This document shows positions 35,263 through 47,223 of a stretch of DNA of 64,000 nt, one piece after another. Source of the stretch: Corbicula japonica (Eukaryota; Mollusca; Bivalvia; Venerida; Cyrenidae). The translations under genes and the position numbers were made by a program. The stretch lies in the NCBI GenBank assembly GCA_038501625.1, contig JAZAYU010000080.1:1116001-1180000 (forward strand). Reading direction: 5' to 3'. The notes under the pieces are model-generated. The model searched no databases. It was not told where the DNA came from and saw only the letters and a list, made by a program, of their open reading frames with translations. Every line of letters starts with the position of its first letter. Position 1 is the first letter of the stretch.

Positions 35263-37204
35263 CAATTTTTAATGTTGACATGCTGATATTTGGCCTGTTT
35301 GATGTATACAACAAGACATCGACCTTAAACCTGCTGAAAATGAATGAAGTCACATCCGAGACCAGGCGTATTGGTGTCAGCAAAACCCAGTTAACCTTGA
35401 CTGTATTTGTATGAATTCAAAACAGACCAAACAACGAAAACAATTGGGAAGTGATTATCACGAGATACTTTTCTATTAATGTTAAGTGTGAAACACTACA
35501 TTCAAGATTATTTGATGAATGTTTTATTCCAGTGAAAATAACCTCAATTCCTGAGGAGAATGGTATGGTTAGAGAATACTTGAATATCAATTGCACAGAT
35601 AAATATGTAATTATCATATAATGCTTATTTGTAAGAAATCTCTTCCGAGATAAATAATGTGTTAAGCGATATAAAGTGAATGTGTAGTCTATGCCATAAT
35701 TCTCCATCAGCCGTTCTAAGTTCGCACCAAAAATAAGCATTGTGGAGGGGATATAGTACTATCGTCTCGAGGTCATTTTAAAGTAGCGATTTTTTTTGTT
35801 TGTTATGTATCTATATTGATATTAATAACAATAGAAAGAAGTATCGTTACAAAACATATATGTTCTTTAATAGTATAATCAACTTCTGCTCCGTTTATGT
35901 ATTTGTTATATAGTTAAACACAAAAAGGTAGTAAAGAACATGGATACACTCACTATCATAATGGTACACAAGATCTTGATGTTTGCAGCTGGTTTGTTAA
36001 AATGTACAATTTTCCGTGCTTGCAATTTGGCATGTAACTAGCCAAAAGAAATGCCATCATATTCAGTTAAAGTCACTACAAACCAAGTTAACTACTTAGT
36101 TTTTGTGCTTTTCAAGGTCTTATGTTTATATGTTTGTTTCTTTGTTTATGCATGCTGCATTTTTAGATTGGCGGTTTTTATTTCGTTATTTGTTTGGTTT
36201 GTCTTGAATTAATCATTTTAAAACTGTTGAAAAAATAAATGAAACGGGAATTTAAAAGCCATCGAACACGACAAATAAGAAAATTTTGAATGATCAGTTT
36301 GATTGAGCCTGTTCATGGACAGTAAATATATATTACTACCCAGGCCGTCTAGCCCGGAACAAGCACAACTCAATATTTACAGAAGTATACAGAACAAGTG
36401 TTGAATGATCCTGAAATGGCGTGCATATGTTGGTGGTACGGTATTTTTTAGACTAAATCCTTTCAATGACCAGCGGCGTATATTATATTAAAGAATGCGT
36501 TTTTCTTAACCAAAAATAATTTGCGGAATTAAACGGAATAGAAGTTTGACAGGGAGATCTTAAAGTTTTAAGTCTGCTTATCACAGGAACTTCAGATCAT
36601 TAAAATAACTTAGAGGAAAGTAGTTTTCTAATGAATGATTAAGATCCAAAGCTATAATGTCTTGGATATTCAAACCAAACATACAAAACCGGCTGAAATA
36701 GTGAAAAAATTGGTTTTAGAGAACTATTAACAGATGTAAGAATCGTACACTTTCAAAGGACGTTAATTGATAAATATATTCTCATACTTCATGGCCCTTA
36801 AGTTTATATATTTAACTGTCATTTAAATATATGCATTATATTCCTCAACATGTTTTGGTCTCCTATAACAAAAAACTAATTTAATGGCTACAACATACAA
36901 CAAAACATTCTTTGACTTAATTCTGACTAATCATTGTCTGATTAACATTGTTTTTATGACAAGAATAACAGAGTGTTTGAGCACTGTGAGTAATGTCTTC
37001 CCGAACGCTTGATCAAGCAAGGGTTACGTAATTAATTGAAGCTTGTACATTTTGTATAAATATCTTCAAAATGTTATGCGACCGTTATGTTTGTATACTG
37101 CAATAGTGATGTTTGTACAATATAATTTATATTATCGATATTTATCCATCCATAACTACTTACCATCAAACAGTTGATAATTAACTTAAATGTATTTAAT
37201 TACG
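35263..37204. other. intergenic, mostly nothing recognised
   Basis: The only clear item is a family C repeat copy at 36245-36500 (AATCATCAGTTTGATTGAGCC-like start, GTTCATGGACAGTAA). The open frames in 35.4-35.7 kb show no protein family features. Confidence 0.5.
36245..36500 (+). repeat. dispersed repeat family C copy
   Basis: GAACACGACAAATAAGAAAA, then GTTTGATTGAGCCTGTTCATG, GCGTGCATATGTTGG and GACCAGCGGCGTATATT; the same order of blocks as at 56.8 kb. Confidence 0.7.
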
Positions 37205-37914
37205 TTAAGGGCTTACCACACTCCTCCCAACCACGTTCATCAATAAAAGAAAATTATCAAAATCTCAATAATGGCAAAATGCCGTTCAATGAAACTTTGC
37301 ACAAATGAATGTTACTAATGTATCTTTATTTTGCATACAGTAAGACACGTTAGAAAAGTAAAGAACAAAAGCTAGACCTAAACTTTCCTTAAAATTCTAT
37401 TTACATATATTCACAAAAATTAAGCGATACAAAACGAAATTTTAAATTCCCACGTGTGTGCAATGATACTGACAAGAAAGTGTTGAGTACTTTGTAAAAA
37501 AACTTTCAACTTTTAAAAGAGAAATCAGTGATTGTCATCCGTTTACGCGACCAGGAAGCGACCAGGAAATTGAAGGTCAATCACACTTTTACTAATATCT
37601 AGTAAAGTTTACATAAGTAAGTCACGAGGACAGAATAAATTTTTGTCAGTATCATAATACTTATGTGGGCATTTAAAAGGAGGTTTTGTGTTTTGTTTAG
37701 TGTTTGTGAATTTATGTAAGTAGAAATTGGGGGAATTTTTATATCTCGCTATTTTTTTATTGTTCTAACGTGTCTTACCATATGCAAAATAAAGATACAT
37801 TAGTAACATACATTTGTGCAAAGTTTCATTGAACGGCATTTTGCCATTATTGAGATTTTGATAATTTTCTTTTTATCGATGAACGTGGTTGGGAGGTTTG
37901 TGGTAAGCCCTTAA
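37205..37914. mobile_element. fold-back element family F, copy with TTAA target duplication
   Basis: TTAA-GGGCTTACCACA at the left and its complement followed by TTAA at the right. Arms include AACCACGTTCATC and GCAAAATGCCGTTCAATG. TTAA duplications are typical of piggyBac-type elements, but there is no transposase. It lies inside the last exon of the minus-strand secreted-protein gene. Confidence 0.85.
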
Positions 37915-38000
37915 GGCATTCTGGAACAAACTATAATCAAAATATTCCGCATTGTCAAGGCTCTCCACGAACTGTTTTGGGTAGATCGATGCCCTCTTAC
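37873..38000 (-). CDS. secreted-protein gene, exon 4 (element-derived stop)
   Basis: The acceptor is ATATATTGCAG. It encodes KRASIYPKQFVESLDNAEY and FDYSLFQNAL, then runs into the fold-back element at 37914 and stops at 37873. Without the insertion the frame would read Leu-Thr-stop right after FQNA. Confidence 0.48.
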
Positions 38001-41000
38001 CTGCAATATATTGTTTTATATAATAAAGAACATTTTTATATACAGATATAGTGATTATGGTTAAGTGATTTACAATTATACGGAAATCTAATTCATTTAC
38101 AAACAAGAAGTCGGTTCAGATCGAGAAGTCTATCCACATTGATAGCTTCTAAATTCTGCTCAGAAAAATATCGCAAACGAACATTTAAAAAAAGTGTTTT
38201 ATGTAACACATATTCTTGACAACCTTTTGCAACTTTTATCGCCGACATCAAGATTTAATTCAAAAATACTGTTGCAGTTAAAAATCACCAGTGATTTATG
38301 GAGATTTGATTTATAAATGAATGAAAATAAAAGGAAATGTTGATTTCTCCACGTTGTTTGTAAACAACAACCGTAAATTCAAAAAGAAAGGTTACCAGCA
38401 CTCTGCAGGCCTTGTGATCAACACATCTGCAGTTGATCGTTATGGGTACCTTAAGCTTGCACGACGATGGGAATGGTTTAAGAGTATTTGGAGGTTTATA
38501 GGGAAATCTTTGCAACAAAACCTAAAACCCAAATCTTTTTCTACAATCCATGTATCTTGTTTTTACGACTCAAGGGGCTCTAGTCTCAGTTATGTCATTA
38601 ATTATTCACCTTTGCTTGACAATGCTATTAGCCTCTTATGATTCATTTGTTTGTGTGCTTTTTGCATGGAACATTGTCGAGTAACCCCTGAGGTTCCTCC
38701 TTTAGGGCCATAGTGATGGTCCGTTATACAACTGGTTTAACAGTTGTCGGTATAGGATTGGACGAGTTAGTTAGGTCCCTTAATTTTCTGCTTACTTATC
38801 TTTGTGACGTTTAACGTATTGGATTATTAACGTGTTCAATAGTTTCTGCCTTTCTTACAGATCATTGGCGCGCAGTGTTTCTTTGCCACTTATCTTCTAC
38901 TGACATTATGTCTTCAATTTTTTAGACCGCCTATCTGCTTTATGTTATCTGAATCCAGATGCATTTTTAACCATGGTTGATATTGGAATATTAGTACAAT
39001 TAAGCAGCTTTATCGGTGCAGTCTTGAAAAACAGAACACCAAGTTATAACTTTATAGAAGAGTTTTTGACTCTAGAAAGAGTGACAGTGAAACCTCGCTA
39101 TTAGGACCACTCTTGGCCTGGAAAAGGTGGTCTCAATAGAAGTGATTTTAACTTCTATGTGAAATATACAGCTGTAAAAAGGGCATTCAAATAGTGGCAT
39201 TATCATGGCGTTTGTCTTACTTTCGTAGTGGTCTTTAAAGAGAGTTTTACTGTAATTAAGAATAACTGATTGATTAATACAATCATGTCAGAAAACACAT
39301 TGGCCTCATAAGCAATGTGTCAATAGATAATTGTTTTAATTGCAATATGAATATGCTGCATGGTAGAAAGCTTTTCCACAACTCACCAATAATTTCAACT
39401 GGTTGATTTAGGTTGGCATGTGTACAGTTTAAATTGTAATAATCATCCTTACAGTAACTGTGGCATACTGGAAGGACAAGTGGTGCAACGTGCATAGATT
39501 TGTCTATTGGGTAACACTGAAAGAAATAATTATTAATATAAGCGTTACGGTGTGACACTCTTCCAGTGCTCCGACATGCTGACAGTCATAACACATCGGT
39601 CCCCTTTGTTCGCGGGGTGGTAGACCAGAACAGGTGACAAATGATTTAGTTTTTGACAGCACGTTTTAGCCCCTTAAATTTAGCCAACAAATAATGTAGA
39701 CATAAATGGCAAATACAATGACTAAATCAACTAATACAAAACAAATGAAGTTCCGGGTCAAGTAAAATAAATTAACATGTAACTCTAGCTGAGTTGGACC
39801 AGAAAACATTTATGAAAGCCTATACTTCTATTCAAAGTTCTAACTGGTCACGTTTTGACTCCAATTTTATTAGAAAGACATAGATTTAACTCTTTACGGG
39901 TGATAAATTGATAGCAACAGTATTGGATTTACGCTTTAAGCTTTTAATGATTGAAATTAGAAAAGAGGTTGCGGTCGCGCAAGAAATTTAACTGAGAAAA
40001 AAAAGAGTTCTAGGTACTCGCAAAAAAGGCCAGGAATGCTGCGGATAATACTAGGGGCTTTAACTTCAGCATGAATCCCATATTTGCGAGACTATAACCC
40101 ATTATTAGGATGATAAATTATCGATTAGAATGATGATCTCCTTTCATGCAAGTACATCATTTATAACAAATGTCTGGCTACTCAACCATTTTCTCCGCAT
40201 CCTTTGTTTTTGCAGAAATGTGCAGAACAGCAATAAACACATCTGTCTGCGCCATAAGTAGATATCTCCAAAAGTTGATATCTCCAATTCTTGAAAACAT
40301 TTCTGTAAAGATTAAAACAATTAAAATGTACATTTTCTTAACACAAATTATTGATAAAATTTAAATATGAAAACATCACACAATCGGTTTTCGCGGTAAA
40401 TTCAATTTTGTACCGTGCTAAGTAATTTTAAAACCAACTTTACATAAAATCATTTTTACTTCGCAGTGCTCTAGTTTTGGAAAATCTCTCTTTTTTAATA
40501 AAACCCGATACCTCAACTTAGTTTTTTTTAATCAACGCAAGGCTCAAAGTCAAACACTTACCTGTTTTTCTAGAAAACCGGACCGGAAGATATTTGCTCC
40601 GGATTTTGTGTACTTCTCTAAGTAACAAATAAAAAAATCGATTAATCAAAATACAGTCGTTGTAACGAATTGGTTGTGAACCGCAGTGTAAGTGCAACAA
40701 TAAGAAGACAAGAGGTAATAAATGTTAACATGTTATGTTTATATAGGACCAAAAAGTAAAATCAAACAGATATTCGAGTTAACTTGCATGCAAGTTTATC
40801 ACATTCCTTCCGGTGTGGGAGTGTAATAACATCCGTTATATATTTTCGATATATAACTAGTTATATATCGTAGCCGAATCACTATTCATCCGCGTTATCA
40901 GCGATCAAAACGAATTTTTGAAAATGACTTACTTTTGCCATCTGACCACTTCAGGCTAGCAATCAATTTCTATAAGGATCTTAAGCATCCCTTAAATTGA

Positions 41001-41108
41001 TAATATCCACGGAAAATATAATTTTCTGACATCTTGTTTACTCCGTTAGATAGCAATACGCTGAAAGTCTATGATGAAGGTTAACAACAGCAACAAAGCC
41101 ATTTTCAT
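37873..41108 (-). CDS. predicted small secreted Cys-containing, prohormone-like protein, 4 exons
   Basis: Not recognised. Joined minus-strand exons: 41108-41060, 40617-40562, 39516-39387, 38000-37873, totalling 363 nt (120 residues plus stop). Residues 1-16 (MKMALLLLLTFIIDFQ) look like a signal peptide. Exon 3 holds the only four cysteines (36, 53, 57, 66; spacing 16, 3, 8), as in PLVLPVCHSYCKDDYYNLNC. A Gly-Lys-Arg site at 79-81, formed across the exon 3/4 junction, could be a dibasic cleavage and amidation signal. Exons 2 and 3 have strong splice sites (GTAAGT, TTTCTTTCAG, GTGAGT); the exon 1 donor CAGC/GTATTG is weak. Phases 1, 0 and 1 all match. The last 11 residues (positions 110-120) and most of codon 109 come from a fold-back element. 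It could be a peptide hormone precursor or another secreted factor; the model was assembled by eye. Confidence 0.5.
38337..38695 (+). repeat. dispersed repeat family A, 5' copy
   Basis: It has AAATTCAAAAAGAAAGGTTACC-type start, a CTCTGCAGGCC...TGATC block, and ends near TTTGCATGGAACATTGTCG. It lies just upstream of exon 4 of the minus-strand secreted-protein gene, in its intron 3. Confidence 0.75.
39387..39516 (-). CDS. secreted-protein gene, exon 3 (cysteines)
   Basis: The acceptor is TTATTTCTTTCAG and the donor ATTG/GTGAGT; both are strong. It encodes CYPIDKSMHVAPLVLPVC, HSYCKDDYYNLNC and THANLNQPVEII. Phase 0 in, 1 out. This is the best-supported exon of the model. Confidence 0.55.
40562..40617 (-). 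CDS. secreted-protein gene, exon 2
   Basis: The acceptor is TTTGTTACTTAG and the donor CAG/GTAAGTG is near consensus. It encodes KYTKSGANIFRSGFLEKQ. Phase 1 in, 0 out. Confidence 0.5.
40848..40871. repeat. perfect 24-bp palindrome
   Basis: CGATATATAACT followed by its exact complement; within intron 1 of the minus-strand secreted-protein gene. Confidence 0.8.
41060..41108 (-). CDS. secreted-protein gene, exon 1 (signal peptide)
   Basis: ATG at 41108 with a purine at -3. It encodes MKMALLLLLTFIIDFQ, ends in phase 1, and has donor CAGC/GTATTG, which is the weakest site in the model. Confidence 0.45.
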
Positions 41109-41814
41109 TTCGTTTAAATCGAAAACAAAAAGACCCAGACGCTGACATCGTTTTCAGAATATCCTAGGTGTTATCTTAAAACATCCCCGAAACAAAATAA
41201 AAACACTAGAAACACATTTTTAATCCAAATTTCCAGTTTATATCCAGCAAATTTCAATGTTTTCATATGCCGCTTTGAAAGTTTACACAAATGACGTCAT
41301 ACAGTAGATCGATTTATTTAATTAAACACAACTTCAGAAGCCTATAACTGGTAGATTTTTTTATCTAGATTCAAGCGCAGTTAATTTTATTTATTTATTT
41401 TTACTTATTTTGGGAAATGGGAAAACGGTAGGATAAATTGTTTTGGGACTAGCTTATGAATCACCCGATACGACCGAATTACTCAAGGTCGCTCTACTAG
41501 GCGATAGAAAGGGACTTTGCTTGTTTTGTCAGGGTATGTGATAAATAGAACACATCATTCTTTTTATAATGATTTAGACGACTCGTTTAATAATTTCAGT
41601 ATAAAATGATCACTCATGTTGTATCCTCTATATATTTATGGGTAAGAGTTTATTCACCAAGACAACTTGTACATGTTTGTTATACAAATGTATAAGGAAC
41701 TGAATTGGTAAGAGTGTAGATTCTTAGTTACTGCACTGCGAACGTGATCAAACCCCAACCTCAGAATCAAATACGTTTTCCGTTTGGACAAACTTTTTTT
41801 CCTCTCCTTTTTTT

Positions 41815-42745
41815 TCGCGATGCACCATGGTACGATGGTGGAATCATGATAGTACGATGGCACGATGATGAAAACGCGAAGGAACGATGGTGAAACAAGA
41901 TGGAAAGATGGTGAAAAAAACAAAGATTTGATGGTGAAAACGCGATGTAATATTGCGGTTTCATCAATGTACAATCGCGGTTTCACCATCGTGCCATCGT
42001 ATAACCGTTGTTTCACCATCCTACCATTGTTGTTTTACCATCGTGCTAGTGTTGTTTCATAATCGTGCCATCGATGTTTCACCATCGTGCTAGCGTTGTT
42101 TCATAATCGTGCCTTCGATGTTTCACCATCGTGCTAGCGTTGTTTCATAATCGTGATCGTTGTTTCACCACCGTGCTATCGTTGTTCCACCATTGTACTA
42201 GCGTTGTTTCACCATCGAAATCGTTGTTTCACCACCGTGCAATCGTTGTTCCACCATCGTGCTAGCGATGTTTCACCTCGTGAAATCGTTGTTCCACCAT
42301 CGTGCTATCGTTGTTTCACCATCGTGCTAGCGTTGTTTCATCATCGTGCCAATGTTGTTTCACCATCATGCTAGCGTTGTGTCATAATCGTGCCATCGTT
42401 GTCTCACAATCGTTGCATCGTTGTTTCACCATCTTGCTAGCGTTGTTTCATCATCGTGCTAGTGCTGTTTCATCATCGTGGCAATGTTGTTTCACCATCG
42501 TGCAAGCGTTGTTTCACCATCGTGCTAGCGTTGTTTCACCATCGTGCTAGCGTTGTTTCATCATCGTGCTAGCGTGGTTTCATCATCGTGGCAATGTTTT
42601 TTCACCATCGTGCTAGCGTTGTTTCACCATCGTGCTAGCGTTGTTTCACCATCGTGCTGGCGTTGTTTCATAATCGTTATCGTTGTTTCACCACTGTGCA
42701 ATCGTTATTCCACCATCATGTTAGCGTTGTTCCACCATCGTGCAG
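41815..42745 (+). repeat. 22-bp minisatellite with an orientation switch
   Basis: From about 41960 to 42745, ~35 copies of GTTGTTTCACCATCGTGC plus TAGC with variants. From 41815 to about 41955 the reverse unit (ACGATGGTGAAAC) appears. A 22-bp unit gives a rolling frame, which explains the long repetitive open frames here; they are not genes. Confidence 0.95.
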
Positions 42746-42999
42746 TTAAATCCGCTGATGTTCTTTTTCTTTTTAGCAGATTAAAGATCGGTCCAGAAAT
42801 AACTGCGAAATAAGCAAAAAAAAAACGAACTTGAACAATAGCCACCCGAAGCGAGTGATTTTTCTGCTATGTGTGCACGACATTCTAAAAGTCACGTGGT
42901 ATAGCCACCCCGATACTTCTAATACGGAAAACTCTTCCAGTTTATTACATTAAAATTGTGTAGCAATGTAGATCCTGCATAAACATATCGCACTTTTCG

Positions 43000-43240
43000 T
43001 AATGGCAAGTGCTGTCGCCGATAAAAACGAAAACAATATCTCTCAACGAAAAAATGCAAATAAATTTTATTTTTTATTAATTTATCTTATTTACATGCGT
43101 TAAGTAACTGTTTTATCAGGAAAGAAAAATAGTTAGATTAAAAAATTCTCTTAAGTTTTCTATTATCATTCAAACACAAACATGAGCATCACGCAAAGAA
43201 AATGAAATTCAATACAACTGTTGCTCACTTTAAAATAGTT
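43000..43240. mobile_element. fold-back element family F, fragment
   Basis: AAGTGCTGTCGCCGATAAAAA, TTACATGCGTTAAG and GAAAGAAAAATAGTTAGA match one arm of the family copies. Confidence 0.5.
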
Positions 43241-43794
43241 CACAGCTTTTCTTTTCATAAATATTGTAAAAGTTAATAAATTTTTTTTAGATAATATAGC
43301 AATACCTGTCAATGGTCTAATTTACAATGCGGAAAAGATGAATGTTCGGTAAAGCAAACATCTCCATTACGAATACGGTCTTTGCAGGACCTTTCTCTAA
43401 GTGCGTTACAGCCGTAGATGATACAATACGGGAAAGGTTAAGATGTCGCCAGTCCTTGCAATGCCATCAAAATGGTACTATGCATTTTGGAAATGAAAGG
43501 AAGTGAAAATTACATTATATTGTAAAACTATTTGTTATGAGAAAGTAACAGATAACTGTAAGTTCTTTCCAAATGCAGTAACAACTATCACCGAAGATAC
43601 AAAACCTCATGACTTGCCCCATATTTATTTACTGAAAGTTGAAACTCGTGCTCGTATGAGAAAATAGAACATGACAGCAGACGAAACAAAATGTTATGCA
43701 TTCCTCGCTGTAATTTCCGCCTATTGATGTTACGGGAAGAAAATATTTTAAAGAATACTAAAATATAATATGTCAATAGATAAACAGCGAACTT

Positions 43795-43870
43795 TGAAAG
43801 CCTTATACACGACAAATTTGAAAAAAAAAATGCTGGGTCGGTTTGATTAAGTCTATTCATGGGCAGAAAG
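43795..43870 (+). repeat. dispersed repeat family C, short copy
   Basis: TACACGACAAATTTGAAAAA, then GTCGGTTTGATTAAGTCT and TTCATGGGCAG. Confidence 0.6.
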
Positions 43871-44234
43871 GAAATATATTTGAAAATTAGAAATGCTACT
43901 TCTTTAAACACGAAACATATTTCATGTTTAAAGAAGTTGCGTTTCTATTTTTTTATGTACACATACACTTAACCAATGTTCTTACTACACCGTTCATAAA
44001 TTTTAATTTCTCAGCGTGTATTCAGAGCTACACAGAAAATATGTCGTCATCCAGAGTTTTTTTTATTTATTGCATTTTAGACAGTTTATATTCATTTTTT
44101 TTCTGATTAGTTGTTGTTCTTGTTATACAACCTTATCAAATTGTTTAAGCAGAGACAAATCAGTTTTTATGTTAAACAGTGAACCGTAAACAATGAGGGT
44201 GTTCATTTGTTGAGTAATTTACCTTTTAACTGGT

Positions 44235-45019
44235 TAAGTAATTAAACTTTTAACTGGTTACCTGTTCAGAAAAGAGTTGATTCTATTACGCTAAGTCACG
44301 TTTTTAAAGTCAAACATAATATTGCTCCTGAATACTTAAAGGAACATGTTATTCCAGCTGATTCTATTCATTCATACAGTACAAGATTTAGAGAAACTGG
44401 CTGTTACAGCATTCCCAAAGTTAAAGAATTTGGCATTAAATGGTTTTCTTATAATGGATGCAAACTCTGGAACACATTACCTACTTCTGTCAAAAATATC
44501 AACAAACTTGCAGAATATAAATTTACTGCTAGGAAACACATGTAAACAGAGTTTTAATATAATGTATTTTAAATACTACATATTCTTTTATATTCGAGCC
44601 ATGTGATATATACACTGTGATAAAAATAACAAATTGTATATTGCTAGAACTTTCTGCAAACTTTTAGACTTTAATATATTTACCCATGCTCAATTTACTC
44701 CTGTTTTTAGAAATCAGTGATACATCCTCTCTATGACTGCAAACTTTAACATTATATTTGAGGACCACAGTGGAAATAAGGGATATATTTTTTCCCTTTT
44801 TGTGTCATCCTCGGTATTAATGTATTTTACATGGCAACAATATGCGATATTAATATACATACATGTTTATTTTAATAACTGATCTCATTTAAAGTTATTT
44901 TATTGTGAATCTTATCCATGTCAATAAGTCTTAATTTAATTATGTATTTATTATTGTTAACTTATTTATATTTGTTATTTAAACCATGTTGATATGCATT
45001 TTATACTGAAATAAATCTA

Positions 45020-45101
<82 letters not shown>

Positions 45102-45102
45102 C
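44235..45102 (+). mobile_element. 5'-truncated LINE (L2/CR1-like) 3' end with (CTGT)n(ATCT)n tail
   Basis: The open frame at 44255-44545 (stop TAA) encodes WLPVQKRVDSITLSH, NIAPEYLKEH, HSYSTRFRETGCYSIPKV and GCKLWNTLPTSVKN, the typical final segment of L2/CR1-type polyproteins (W-LP-R, AP-YL, LWN-LP). About 470 bp of 3' UTR follow, then AATAAATCTATCTGTCTG and a tetranucleotide tail at 45018-45102, typical of these LINEs. Confidence 0.85.
44255..44545 (+). pseudogene. LINE polyprotein C-terminal fragment
   Basis: 97 codons including the stop, open throughout, no ATG and no upstream domain. Reverse transcriptase and endonuclease are missing through 5' truncation. Confidence 0.8.
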
Positions 45103-46531
45103 TTTACCGGTGTACTGGACGATAACTGGTTATCCCATATACATGTAAATGACAAATATATTATTATAAACACAAATGGAATTTATATTTGCCCTAACGC
45201 AAAATTTCTCATGTAACAAACATGTTCATCGTGTCCATAACCGTACGGGCTGGGATATAAAAGAAAGCTCAACATTATTATATAAGCACATAGTAAATAA
45301 CACAAACAAAGGCAAAGCTAAACATAAACACTTTATATAAGTGCAGAACAATTTATGACATTTTGTGCTCGGTACATTGTATCATTTAATTTGTTGTTTA
45401 CGCAGAGAACCTTAGGAAACAAGGAATACGACAAAATTCTTTCAAGACATGTTTTCTACCAATTTTCTTTTTTAAAATAACAGAACGGAACAGAACATAA
45501 CATATCGTTTATTTTCGTCCAAGTGCAAGGTTACACAATAAGGACAATATAACACAATACGACTAATACATATTATATATATCTGACTGCCGGTAAAACA
45601 ATTTGGATGTGGGGGTGGGGGGAGGGAGAGAGCAAGTCTCGTGAAATTAATAATAACTCATTGATTGTATACAAAAAGAAAAAAAATACAGTGATATCGA
45701 TTTGCTCAAAGGTACATAAACAAAACAAAAACAAACAAAAAAGAAGAAAGATAAATCTCCATCAATGTAAGTTATAATAATGATATAATAATAATAATAA
45801 TTAAAAAATATTTAATAATATTATTAACATATATAATTATAATGATATTAATATTTACACCATCATTATTGATCCTAATTATAATAACAAGTAGGAAAAT
45901 GGAAAGACAAACAAAACAACTGTATAAGTCAAGAGTGCATGCTACGCTCCTGTGATTGACGTCCTAGCCATGTTAGAGTTTCGAGTAATATACATGTAAC
46001 GTTATTTGTCGGAGTTTTGACAGTTAAATCATGATGTCTTTTAATAATTTTCATTTCTTGTGTCGACCTACAAGACAGATTATATAAACAATGACACGTT
46101 TACATATTTACGGTTTAGATGAGAGATTAGCCAAAATAAGATACATTCGAGTGAGAAAAACGTGCGTTTGGTAACGATGACTGAAAAACACCTAGAATAT
46201 TGAAAAGAAGCGATTTTTGGAAGTGTGTCATGGGGATAAGAGCTTATTTTAACAGGTAAGAGTTGTTTAATTGTTCACATTTCCATGATCTTAAAAATTT
46301 AGGCCTAAAATGTAAAGATTGATAACGTTACACAGGGCAGTAGATGTTTAAAAAAGGAAACAAACAAAGAAATATGGTACAGAATTTTTAGTTTTACAAT
46401 AATTATGAGGCAGTGTTCTTGAGTAGATACATTTTAATCTACACAAGTGCAGTAGTGTCTATCACTGTTTTGTTAATGATAAACAGGTTCATAATAAACC
46501 CAAATCAGCCCATATTATACAGGTGAGGAAA

Positions 46532-46585
46532 GAGTAGATCCAGATCAGTTGGCACATAAATGCTGTCTGATCGGGATCTACACTT
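46532..46585. repeat. short dispersed palindrome P copy
   Basis: GTAGATCCAGATCAG, a TTGGCACATAAATGCTG middle, CTGATCGGGATCTACAC. It sits inside the minus-strand LINE's 3' part and is followed by TATGGAGTAAAGGGT. Confidence 0.8.
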
Positions 46586-46871
46586 CCATACCCGTATGGA
46601 GTAAAGGGTAAAAATAGAAAACAGAAAAAGTGGTTTAATATGAGAATATGACATGTAAAATGAACCTTAGTAGAGAATCTACATGTATAAATAATAATAA
46701 ATATTAATTACATATTCCAAAATATATATTTTTTCAACCGGTAGTAGTTCAACCCGGTGGCATTGGTATATTAAATGTAATGGGATTAATTCATAAATTT
46801 ACTCATAATAGTTTTTATAAACTTAATTGCTTCTTTTAAATATGATACGGAGGAAGAAGATAAGACGGTCT

Positions 46872-47084
46872 TTAATGACAAGTTGTAAAGTTGTGTATTT
46901 GTATTGAGTAGAAATTGGTTTCTTTCATTTCGAAAAAAGAGCAATCAACAATATAATGTCGTTCTGAACCAACCTGTTCGTTATCACATAATGGACAAAA
47001 TCTGCTATCAAATGGTATACCGTCATATCGGCCTGTTTCAACAGGAAGATGATGATAAGCAGTTCTGAATTTAAAAAGGGTCAA
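46872..47084 (-). pseudogene. LINE C-terminal zinc-knuckle-like fragment
   Basis: FKFRTAYHHLPVETGRYDG and FCPLCDNEQVGSERHYIVDC: a Cys-x2-Cys...His...Cys end motif seen in many metazoan non-LTR elements. Confidence 0.78.
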
Positions 47085-47223
47085 ATATTATATTTGCTTA
47101 AGGATTTAAAGTAGTTTTCAAACTCATGATTTTCTTTAAAAGTAGAATATATTTGGCCTTTGTTTGAGGTTCTTAGTTGTTCATGCCAAGATTGTTTGAA
47201 CTGGTCAATATGTATTTGTTTAA

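Noticed and set aside
38861..38930. Good plus-strand acceptor CTTTCTTACAG followed by a short open stretch.
   Set aside because: No donor partner or recognisable protein; probably a chance pyrimidine-rich site.
40180..40314. Minus-strand exon-like segment after TTAATCTTTACAG; one frame reads GADRCVYCCSAHFCKNKG.
   Set aside because: The Cys-rich frame needs phase 2 input, which no neighbouring exon supplies. In phase 0 it gives hydrophobic low-quality sequence. It may be an alternative exon, but the four-exon model is phase-consistent without it.
42153..42813. Long open frames of FHHRASVVSPSC type.
   Set aside because: They are translations of the 22-bp minisatellite; its unit length is not a multiple of three, so all frames stay open by period.
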